NCBI GenBank assembly: GCA_030770545.1
Contig: CM061109.1
Span: 12,942,001-13,006,000, forward strand
DNA length: 64,000 nt
Reading direction: 5' to 3'
DNA from: Macropodus opercularis
Taxonomy: Eukaryota; Chordata; Actinopteri; Anabantiformes; Osphronemidae
Position 1 is the first letter of the stretch. Each line of letters begins with the position of its first letter. A program made the translations under genes and the position numbers. This document shows, one piece after another, positions 12,201 through 21,446 of the stretch. The notes under the pieces were generated by a model that did not search any database, was not told the DNA's origin, and was given only the letters and a program-made list of their open reading frames with translations.

Positions 12201-12900
12201 TTGGTTTGAGTTTAAGACCTCTTAAGAATCGATCAATGCTGTTTTGGACGGTGTTGCTTGAGTTGTTGGTGTGAGTGATTCACAGCTACAGGATGTAGCT
12301 GCTTGAGAACATTGGGCTTCTTATTTACTTGGAGGCGGACAAATCAACCTGTTGTCACCAGACTCATCCTTTGGAGGATTTTGGTGAATTATCTTGGACA
12401 CTTTATTAAAACGTTGTTTTTTTGATGAATCTCACATCTTCTATTTTCTCTTAACTCACTAACACACAGCTCTTTCCCGTTTGATCCAAACTTTAACATT
12501 TAGATCACAAAACAAAAAAACAGCACTGAGTTTTTGGCTTTTTCTTCTTTACAAGGCCTTCTCTTTTTTCTGCAGCAGGCATTTAAAGCGTTAACAGCTC
12601 TTGTTAGAGCCCTCTTTAATAATGGAAACACACGCAATTAAAACGTTGTTGGGGTATTCTCGCTTTCTTTCTGTGTGTTAGTAAAAACCTTATGTTATTT
12701 CGTTCATAAATTGGATTAAACAGGCCTCACGTTTTCCGCTTCTCCCCAACATGCAGAAAATGTATTTTAGCAGAAATAAAACTACAAACGTAACGAGAGG
12801 ACTGCGTTAGCCTAGAGTTAGCCTCCGCTTTAACACGAGCTGTCGGGAAATGCTGACTTTATGATTCTTTTGTTGGGATTCTCGGCTTTGACCCGTCTGA
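9204..12900. other. intergenic stretch upstream of mir-10b, no gene seen
   Basis: Apart from the promoter-like module at 10768 I see no exon, repeat or RNA gene that I can support. The longest frames (9521-9988 minus, 10669-11013 plus) show no domain and no family resemblance. Confidence 0.55.
10768..10795 (+). promoter_or_regulatory. orphan Hox-type promoter module 2
   Basis: ATTGG (10768-10772) is followed after six bases by CGACCAAACACGTGACC with E-box CACGTG at 10787-10792. A TATA-like TATAAAT follows at about 10852. This resembles the hoxd9a promoter module but no coding exon follows. The position, between groups 9 and 4, is where HOXD8 lies in tetrapods, so a relic promoter is possible. 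Confidence 0.35.
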
Positions 12901-12915
12901 AGGAGCAGCAGGGCG

Positions 12916-12932
12916 AGGTGACAGACAGGTCA
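12916..12932 (+). promoter_or_regulatory. DR5 retinoic acid response element
   Basis: AGGTGA, the five-base spacer CAGAC, then AGGTCA: a direct repeat of two RGKTCA half sites spaced by five, the classical RAR/RXR site. The same half sites occur in the known RARE of mammalian HOXD4 and HOXB4 (AGGTGA-N5-AGGTCA). It lies about 1.4 kb upstream of mir-10b and 2.5 kb upstream of the hoxd4a ATG, so it is well placed to give retinoic acid control to both. Confidence 0.7.
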
Positions 12933-14330
12933 GGCTGTCTAACAAATACTGAAATGTGAAGTGCAAGAGCGAACTCTTAGCTACGGTGACATCTAATGCG
13001 TAACTGTGTTTGGAACGAACGTTTCATATTTAATGAGTAGTGGACAACCGCCTGCTGTAAGCGCCTCCTTTGAGATGGAACAAAAAAAGCAGCAAGGCGA
13101 CTGGTTCATTTTCCGGCTTTGTTCCAGTTTTGTTTTCGGCCTTTGTGCTGTAACTAGACGCCTTACATCAACAAAAGACGAATAAAACTGTGCCAAAATG
13201 TGACTTCATATTTATATCCGTCCATTTGGGCCATGGATGTGGTTGCTCTTCTTGTTTCAGCCTTGTTTAAAGCCTTTGGGGCCATTTGTGTCAAATGTGC
13301 ACCAAAGCAAATGTTGCATATTCCAACATGATCATTTTTGTCATGTTTAGCTAAAAACAAGCTCAGTCAAAGTGTCACAGGGGCCTCAGAGGTTTTACAC
13401 AGCTGTTGTACTTTTCAGCACTTGAACTTTAGCTCTTTACACCTTAATAAAAGTGTATCATAGATTTGTTTCTGTGACAAATATTTTGCTGGCTTTCCTT
13501 TATCTGGAGCGAAACAACTCGATTTAAACCGCGTCCAGCTTTAATTCGTCTGGAAAGGTTCGTTACTCAAGGGTTTTCGGCGGCCACCGTGGAGGTTCAG
13601 TTAATGGCTGGGGGATCTGGTAAACTTTTGCTCCCTTTGAGCTGTCAGCAGCGAAAATAATTGAAGTTTTTGATAAGTTTGTAAATGATTTAGTTTGACC
13701 TCGGTGGCCTCCAGCCTCTCGTCTTTTGGCCACTTGCGATAAGCGCCGGCTTGAATTTAAAGCTGCTGATGAGTTTCCAGCGACGAGTCTTTATTTGACA
13801 GACTTATCTGAGCTGAAACCGATTTTTTCTGCTTTAACGAGGTGTGTGTGTTGCTGTGAACTTGGACTGTGATGGAGGCACGTTTAGGCGAAACGTGTTG
13901 ACCTGGGTCATGGCTGATGCTTTCGTGTCTCTTGCTTGTCATGTTCAGCTCATGCTGTCATCCCTGCTCTGGGCTTTTGGAGCCTGTGGACCTGCAGCTT
14001 TCTAATTTGGTTAGGAAACTGCAACTGACACGACTTTTAAAACTGCTCACTTCTGTTTCATATCAACAGATATCTTAAAAAAGAAACGGAGGGAATTCAT
14101 CAAATCAAGTTAAAGATATGAGAAACGGTTAAAGGGTGAGACTGAAAATAATGAGGCATACAGTTATTATAACATCATTCGGTTTTTACCACATCTGGTT
14201 GCGATGTCTGTCTCTGTTCCTCTTGTTTAGCGCTGTTCCTTTGATGCTGCTTTTAATCCTGATTATAAGAGAACTTTGTAAATTTAGTTTGGCTGCTCTA
14301 CACAGCGCTGTGTGGTTGTGGGTGCTGGGC
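12933..14330. other. non-coding stretch between RARE and mir-10b
   Basis: No gene seen. It contains the palindromic nuclear receptor half-site pair TGACCTGGGTCA at 13899-13910. It should include the mir-10b/hoxd4a upstream control region. Confidence 0.5.
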
Positions 14331-14337
14331 AGCGTCC

Positions 14338-14430
14338 TCCCGTCGTCTATATATACCCTGTAGAACCGAATTTGTGTGATACAACCACAGTCACAGATTC
14401 GATTCTAGGGGAGTATATGGTCGATGAACA
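14338..14430 (+). ncRNA. mir10b: mir-10b precursor hairpin
   Basis: A microRNA hairpin in its conserved position upstream of a group 4 Hox gene. The 5p arm at 14354-14376 reads TACCCTGTAGAACCGAATTTGTG, identical to mature miR-10b-5p (miR-10a differs at one base). The 3p arm at 14393-14414 begins ACAGATTCGATTCTAGGGG. Flanking bases CGTCGTCTATATA and GTATATGGTCGATG pair to extend the stem. The loop (TGATACAACCACAGTC) differs from the mammalian loop, as expected. mir-10 represses Hox and other mRNAs after transcription and is co-expressed with its neighbouring Hox4 gene. Mature arms are certain by sequence; the precursor ends are approximate. Confidence 0.95.
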
Positions 14431-15255
14431 AACTTCGATTTATTGACTTCATCAAGCGTCCGGCGCTTGATATGTCGTCAAGTGCGGCCAGTGACGGTGT
14501 TGGTTTATGACTGAGCGTAAACCCGATAACACCACATCCTTGATGAGAAGGACTGAGGGCGCGTTGAAGCTCTGCAGGCTGCAGGGAAATCTTACGCACA
14601 TGAAAATAAACATAATTAGGAAGGAGGTTGTATTTCTCTTTAGCTCAGTATATCGGAATGAAATGGATTTACTCAGAGACGCTAAGCCACAACACTCCAG
14701 CTGTAGCCTTTTCCTCCCGTGTCTCTACATTATTGATTCCCAGAGGCGTCGACTGCTGCTGCTGCTCTTCGCCAATAGGCTCCTGAGACACTGTTTTCAA
14801 AAGGATGTGAGCAGATGAAGGGATGAGATTCATGTAACTTTTGGATGACCCCTTCTCGACAAAGACAGTGTCCATCAATTGTCCCCAGTCATTATTCGCT
14901 GCTTTTATGCCAAGGGGCTTTTTGTATCTTTTGTTGGCGTCTCTGTCGAACACCGTGCCTTCAACTTAGACTTTTAAACTCGGTGTTTTTATATCTCAGT
15001 GGTTAAAACAACTTTCTCCAAACATATAGTTTACTTTAAATTTACATTCGCGATTTAAAAGTGAAACAAAAATAAGGCTTGTGGTTATATGTTCGTTTCT
15101 TGCCTTTTCAGCATAACTTTGTATTTTACAAACGTGAACACACGTGTTTCAGCTCAATATTTGTTTTTTTCCACCAGGTGGTCGTTTTGCTGTGTCTTTA
15201 GATAAAATTGCTTTTAGTTGTATGTTTACCCGTTTTTTGGACCAGCATCACCTCT

Positions 15256-15277
15256 ATTGGCCGCTCTGGTCACATGG
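15256..15277 (+). promoter_or_regulatory. hoxd4a proximal promoter module
   Basis: ATTGG (15256-15260), five bases, CTGGTCACATGG with E-box CACATG at 15271-15276. It ends about 100 bases before the hoxd4a ATG and is followed by CTAACTTTATTCAGTTGACA, which could hold the initiation region. Confidence 0.55.
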
Positions 15278-15378
15278 TTCGCTAACTTTATTCAGTTGAC
15301 ACAAAGTAGGAGGGCTTTATGGAGGGAGGAAAAAAAGACAACTCGAGAAAAATTAGTATTTTCTACCTTCAGAAATTA

Positions 15379-15787
15379 ATGGCCATGAGTTCGTATATGG
15401 TGAACTCTAAGTATGTGGATCCCAAATTTCCTCCCTGCGAGGAATATTCACAAAATAGCTATATACCTGAGCAGGGCTCGGACTACTACAGTCCATCGCA
15501 GGACACAGACTTTCAGCATCCAGGGATCTACCCACGGTCAAACTACACGGAGCAGCCCTACAGCTGCAACACTGTGCAGGACTCCACAGTGCAGCCACGG
15601 GGTCATGTGCACGAGAGATCCAGCCACTCGAGCCCTTTTAGCGCACTGACTGAGCAGGGGCCCCCGGTCCAAGTGGCCGGACCCCGGACTTGTGGACAGC
15701 AGCAAAACACAAAGAGCCAAAATGGGATTCAAGCCAAGCAGCCTGCAGTAGTTTACCCCTGGATGAAGAAAGTCCATGTAACTACCG
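15379..15787 (+). CDS. hoxd4a: hoxd4a exon 1
   Basis: First coding exon of the group 4 (Deformed class) Hox transcription factor, which sets hindbrain (posterior rhombomere) and anterior trunk identity. The start MAMSSYMVNSKYVDPKFPPC agrees with vertebrate Hox4 proteins, so the ATG at 15379 is chosen. An in-frame ATG at 15319 would add 20 residues unlike the family. Next come EEYSQNSYIPEQ, DFQHPGIYPRSNYTEQP and, near the end, AVVYPWMKKVHV with the PBX-binding hexapeptide core YPWM at residues 126-129. The exon ends in phase 1 at 15787 before donor GTAAGA. A 410-base intron separates it from the homeobox exon. Confidence 0.96.
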
Positions 15788-15865
15788 GTAAGATTTCCCA
15801 TTCCCCCTCTTCTTCTTCTTCTGTTATGGACCAGCTGAGACTTGTAGTTTAGAAATCATTCAGCG

Positions 15866-15935
15866 TAATATTTATGGCAGTCTTTGAAAGGCCTCGCCAA
15901 TTACACAAGTCATAAATTTTTATAGCTCAGGAAAT
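15866..15935 (+). promoter_or_regulatory. possible hoxd4a intronic enhancer with CDX-like sites
   Basis: Inside the hoxd4a intron a TTTATGG (15871-15877) and an inverted TCATAAA (15910-15916) flank CCAATTACACAAG. These match the caudal/CDX consensus and homeodomain cores. Group 4 and group 7 Hox introns in other vertebrates are known to carry conserved homeodomain-binding enhancers, which makes a function plausible. Conservation was not tested. Confidence 0.35.
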
Positions 15936-16197
15936 AGGCCGCTAGGTGAGCGCATATAAGCTCCTGAAATCACATATTGACCGGTTGTAATGGCGCTTAA
16001 ATCTACAGCGATTCTGCTGAAATTCACTTCAAATCATTCATTATTTCCTGCTCTCGCTCCATGTGATTCTTTTTTTTTCTTTCTTGAAAGTTTGAGCGCC
16101 TCGGGTGGAGATACTACTGCTGTTGTGTTGTTTTTGCATGCATGCTGCATTAGTCACATTTGGTGACTTTTTTCCCTGTTGCTTTCTTTCTCAACAG

Positions 16198-16496
16198 TGA
16201 ACCCTGATTACACAGGATCCGAGCCCAAACGGTCCAGAACAGCTTACACCCGGCAGCAGGTTCTGGAGCTCGAAAAGGAGTTTCATTTTAACAGGTACCT
16301 GACCAGGCGGCGGCGGATTGAGATTGCACACACTCTTTGTCTGTCCGAAAGGCAGATCAAAATCTGGTTTCAAAATAGACGGATGAAATGGAAGAAAGAC
16401 CACAAACTGCCCAACACCAAGGGCAGATCTGCCCCATCCTCCAGCCATCTGCAAAGCATTCAGAAGGATAACCAGACTGATATCACAGCGTTGTAA
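16198..16496 (+). CDS. hoxd4a: hoxd4a exon 2, homeobox
   Basis: Begins after the acceptor CTCAACAG (AG 16196-16197) and continues VNPDYTGSEPKRSRTAYTRQ. The homeodomain is at protein residues 146-205, with the group 4 signatures LTRRRRIEIAHTLCLSERQ and IWFQNRRMKWKKDHKLPN. The tail TKGRSAPSSSHLQ and DNQTDITAL ends at TAA 16494-16496. The whole protein is 235 residues, similar to other fish Hoxd4a. The DITAL ending and the lack of long proline or glycine runs fit a fish Hoxd4a rather than Hoxb4 or Hoxa4. Confidence 0.96.
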
Positions 16497-17106
16497 GACG
16501 GGAGTGAGCATATTCAAAAATTGCCTGTACATACAAAAAGACAAAGGTTGCATCTGACTGTTGCATGGACTTGACGTTTTTAGATTTTTTTATTTAACTA
16601 AGATGACCCCAGCAGTGTTGACTCCACAGTGAGTCCTCTTATCCGAGATGGTTTGAAAGTTGACCCTTTTCTTTGTTTAATTTCCTCAAAGAGACACAAA
16701 ACATCGAAACAAACTTCTCCCCATCTCTCCTTCTTTTTTCCGTCTTTCTTTTTTTTGGGCCCCGTTTTCACCCCTGAGGACATTTAATGAACAACCTCGG
16801 CTCAATGCGTGGATTTAAACAAAGTGCCCCTGCTCTTCTCACGTGGATTCACGCTGCTTTAAAGACTTAAAATGTCTTTATTCAGAACAGAGACGTCCCT
16901 CGTAGAAATTACGCACACGCAAAGATTATTTTAATCGTTCACCTATTGGAATTTGCTATAAAACGCACAACATGTGTATTAAATACTTGAAACAAAGGTA
17001 ATTTGTACAGAACACGCCAAACGACCTACTTTCGTAAATCCCGCAGATGTTTTTTTTTCAGTTCCACGTTTCGTTGTGACTTGTATGTTTTTAACTTATT
17101 TTGTAC

Positions 17107-17112
17107 AATAAA
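17107..17112 (+). terminator. probable polyadenylation signal of hoxd4a
   Basis: AATAAA lies about 610 bases after the hoxd4a stop. A second candidate is at 18067-18072, followed by a T-rich stretch. Confidence 0.5.
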
Positions 17113-17119
17113 GCTTTGA

Positions 17120-19480
17120 AATCTTCTTAGCCTAAATATTATTCCCAAAAGCAAGACATTCCTGTGTGCATACTATTCCGAGTGCCCTTATAAATCTCTC
17201 CTGACATCTTTGTAAACAGTGTACATTTTCAGAGGCTCTCTCATGCCATCTGAAACTCTTCTATGAACGATCATTTGTTCCTGCATGGCATCAAATTGAT
17301 ACTGGAAGTTTCTCGTCGGAAATAATCAAATCCACAATATTTAGGAGCATAGTTGTTTATTTTTCTTTGTTTCCTCGTCATTATTTATTTGTTTAAAACG
17401 TGTAAATGCTACGTCTAGCACACATGCAATTTTTCATTATTCGTTAAGCTTTTTATATTCGAAAGTTATTTTTTTGAACGATTGTGCATCATTAGCATGG
17501 CTTTAAGCGGAGTTTTAGTCTTGGTTAATGTGGGAATCGGATAGTTTGTTCATTTCCACCCAGTCTAAACCGAGGAGGGCTTTCGCGTCACGTTTCAAGA
17601 CAGATATTTTTTTGTCTTATACCGTCATTGTCTTCAGACAAAAAGCCCAGAAGCTCTCCCAGTACGTGGAGGTTTTCTCTCTGAAGTCTTCGCAATGAGA
17701 GTTGAAAAGGTATTTTCAGCCGAAGGTCGACAAAGCAGCAGTGGCAGGTTCATCCAGGGGACACATTTCAGCCGCAAGGACTGACCCCAACACCCCTGAC
17801 CCGCCGGACAGGCAGCATTTTCTCTCCCAGGCGCCCTTTGCTTTAGTTTTAGTTTGGAGCTTTATCCACACAAAGCGGTCAAAGTAAGACTCAGTGCGTG
17901 AATGCCAGGCTTCTACACGTTTTTATCAGTATTTATACCAGGCGCAGCCCCCAAATGCTTCTGATTTGTGTATTTGCCTCATGTCAATATGCAATTTTTT
18001 GGTTTTATTTTTGTACATGATTTCTACCTTGTATTGTGCATTGAGATGTGAGAAGTATATTGGAAAAATAAAGATTTCTACTGATTATGCATTTAAATGA
18101 CAGAAACACTTTGTGCAGAGAATTTTATTTTCCCTAAGATATTTTAACTTTGAACTTAATTTGTTTCCAAAGCGACAGGGTTAACAAAAAAAAAATATTA
18201 TTCAATTTTATTGTTTGTTATTTTGTTGTGTCAGTAATTTTTTGCCATTTGCAGAGGGGTCATTTTTAGTGGGAAGGGTTCCTTCTTCAGTGGTGACAAG
18301 CATGCGGAGCCATTTGGACCCCGTGTTGCCAAACACACACAAACGCACCAAATGTGCAGTACTTTGGAAAACTGAGCCCCTGTTTTGTAGTAAATGTAAA
18401 AGTGTGTATTTCTCATTGGTACATTAATCCAGTCCTCCTTTAAACCTGAATGAACTCGTAACGCTGCCGTATCTTTATTTTCTCTCGTTCGCCTCCATCT
18501 GAAGGGGCGCATGCTCTGCGCACCGACCTCCTCGTAGACAAAGACTTTAGTGGAGCTTTGCGGTGCAATTGTTTAACGAAAACTATGTTGGAGTTTCTAC
18601 AAAACGTTGCCTTTAAAACGTTGCATGTCTTAAATATAAAGTGGTTTCCTCTTGATTGGAAAACACAAACTCAAAGTCCTCAAAAAACCTGAACTGACAC
18701 AAAAGAACTTTTTCAGATGCGCTTGTGCTGATCCACAACCTCATTACGCCACATTTGTCAGTGCTTCATTGATATTTGCCTTTGAACTCCACTGCCATGA
18801 TAAGACTTCATATAAAACGCCCTCCATCAGACACAAGTTGCGACTCTGCCGGTGATGAACCTCTGCATTACACAGTCCATGCTCATCCAAACTAAAGCAG
18901 CCATAAAGAGGCACGTGGGGAGACGTTTTCATCCCCAGTGACCGCTGTCTGATCCCCTACTGACCACTGACCACATGCGGCCCTGCAGGCTGCCCAGACG
19001 CTCACATGCTCGTGTATGTGTAAAACAGAAGCGCGTGTGTCATATGGAGTCAGGGGGAAGCTGAGACAAAGTGATGCTACCAATCCACCATCCTGCCAAA
19101 AATGATCTGCACATAGATGCTGAAGACAGGAGGAGAAAGGGGCTGTGGTGGGGGAGGGGTGGTGGCAATGGCTTATATATAATATACATTACAAAACACT
19201 TTGAGAAGTGGCTGCGTTGTTTATGTATTATTGAGCAGCAATTTGATATAAAACTCGTGTTTTCTGAACTCTTGGCATTAAAACACGATTTGAAAACAAA
19301 TATATCATAATACAGTCTTCCCCAACAATGATCAGGTCAGAGCAGCCTACTACAACGAGCACAGTGCAGCCACACTGACCTACATGTCTGAACAGCAATA
19401 AATGGGAGCCAAAGGCAGTGCCATTTTCAATGACACTGCACCCAGTGCAGGAATACAACGTCGTTGCTCTCCATCCGGCC
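17120..19480. other. hoxd4a 3' flank, no gene seen
   Basis: No exon recognised. The known mammalian 3' HOXD4 RARE was looked for here (RGKTCA pairs spaced five on either strand) and not found; only imperfect or wrongly spaced half sites occur, for example around 17783-17800 and 18940-18990. Confidence 0.5.
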
Positions 19481-19608
19481 ATATTTGATTTCCAGCTGTT
19501 TTCGCAGAAGCCTCTCCGAGCCAGACAACCCCCCTAAGATATATTAAAGTGCGCTGTCTGCATTCAGAGATATAATCCAGAGACTATACCACTCCGCTCT
19601 CTATTCTC

Positions 19609-19794
19609 GACCACGTGATTGTCTAAATAATTAATGCAGCACGTCCCCCTAGAAACACGGCGTCGTCATTAATCGCAAGGACTCTATCAGACTTGAAAAC
19701 TGAAGAGATCCCCCAAGAAAATAATATCCGATACCCGGCGCAACCGTAGCCCCGCACTTTAGCAACACATCCGAACCGATGGATGCTTGGGTAG
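19609..19794 (+). promoter_or_regulatory. promoter-like block and possible alternative first exon upstream of hoxd3a
   Basis: GACCACGTGAT at 19609-19619 is identical over 11 bases to the hoxd9a promoter (2677-2687), and is followed by AAATAATTAATGC, a homeodomain-type site. About 160 bases later is an ATG (19779) with G at +4 that opens only MDAWV before the donor-like TAG|GTAAAT at 19795. That end is in phase 1, the same phase as the exon candidate at 23552. This fits a promoter plus first exon for hoxd3a transcripts, but no RNA evidence is available here. Confidence 0.35.
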
Positions 19795-21436
19795 GTAAAT
19801 ATTTCAGCATTTTTCATGTTGCCAGCGCGGCTAAATGACGAGATCAAATGTCGTGATATTTGATCAATTGCTCCCTTTGATGTGTGCGCTCTGAGCAGAT
19901 TTGTGTAGACGGCGTCGCTAGTCGCTGTGTGCATGTCTTTTATTTATAACTGATGTTAGAAATGCTGGCTTTGTGGAGTTATCTGTTTGCGCGTGCATCT
20001 GAAGGGATTGATAGGATAAGTCGTAAAGGGCTGTGACATGTATTCATGGACGCTCACTTTGAATAAATGCACTATTGGATACATAGCTCATGTGGCCCCT
20101 CACTGGGCCCATTGATTCTGTATTAAAAGGCGAATTCGTCTTTTTTTGACTCAAAATGATTAAATCGGCGAATTCTTTTATTGAGCTGGAGCAGTGGAAT
20201 AAAACGCGCCTGTGCCTCGATTGTTAAACAAAAATAATCTTTAAAGTTTTCAGTGCAAAATAAGGTCTAATTTCTTTCACCTCGTCTTCGCAGAACCGCG
20301 TGTTGCTGCTGTTTTTATTGTTAGCAGGGGATGATCTCATTTTGATTTCGTAGAAGTGGAAGTTTGGGCAGGCTGACAGTTCTGCCTCCCTGTAAATCAT
20401 TCTCAGTAATTCCTGAAAGGTTGCGAGGCTGCTGGGGGGCCGGGCGAAAACTGTAAATCTTTCACTTTTATTACCCTGTGAACATATGCTGCGACGCTAC
20501 CAGTCCTGCAGCCCCTTCTTCTTCTCCTTCTCACCAAACCCAGCACTGAAGCAGCCGCCGGTGCCTGCGACTCCAAGTCTTCCTCCTCCAATCCTTTCCG
20601 CTCCTTTCCAACCTGTTTGGGCTATTTATAGGTTATGAAACAGCGCTGTTACTTTGATTCATACTTTATTGCTGTGATTTTTGGGGGGGAAACATGCAGA
20701 AGAAGACATGGCTCTCGCTCTTTTTGTTTCAGCCGCGTGTGAAGACAGACACAACAAACAAAAGATGATAATGTGGTTTATTTGAATACAATCCAACCCC
20801 AGTTGGACGAAAAAGCCCATATGTCATTTATTTCATAAATCATTTTTAAGTTGCACATCCCACACGATAGCAGTCATTGGACACCTAAGCAGAACAGCGA
20901 CAAATGGTTTTATATTGTTCCTCTGAAATATTGCACAAAATGCATGCAGTGGTGCGTTTTCTGTCCAGTTCACAGATGTTATTGTGAAAGTGTTATTTGT
21001 TAAAAATGCGATACTCAAAATCTGCTGGGGCATAAAAATGTTGACAACACTACAATGAATATACTGCAGTCATAGAGCACCAAAATGGGAAGTAGTGTAA
21101 TATTAATACCCCAACAATAACATATATGCTGCATTGTTTAAGCACAGACGCGCAGGAGAGACGTAATGCTCGCAATTCAGCAGGCGATGAAAAGAAATAG
21201 GCAGTGGAACATTTTCACACAGTTCAGATGAGGAAATAAACGCCACCCTTTATCAAAATGGATTGGTGAGGTAAGGCTTGGTTGAAGAAGAGAACAATCA
21301 CGTGAACAAATATGCTTGTATCTTAAGGCAGCGCCTTTATTTGTCACCATAGCGCTTCCGAAACACCTAAAATCCTAATGTTAGCCCCAAATCTGCACAG
21401 GCCTATGCGTTTCTGAATTCCTGTATATTTCAATGG

Positions 21437-21446
21437 TGATTGATTG
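21437..21446 (+). promoter_or_regulatory. PBX/HOX composite site
   Basis: TGATTGATTG matches the bipartite PBX-HOX consensus TGATNNATNN. It lies 3.7 kb upstream of the hoxd3a ATG and 130 bases after the shared 16-base element, so it could serve Hox auto- or cross-regulation. Confidence 0.4.

Noticed and set aside
4040..14330. Search for a degenerate hoxd8 or hoxd5 homeobox
   Set aside because: No KIWFQN-type core or YPWM-type sequence was seen on either strand; only promoter-like motifs remain.
17783..17804. Two TGACCC half sites considered as the 3' Hoxd4 RARE
   Set aside because: Spacing is nine bases, not one, two or five.
18960..18975. TGACCACTGACCA considered as a DR1 element
   Set aside because: Both half sites deviate from RGKTCA; too weak to list.
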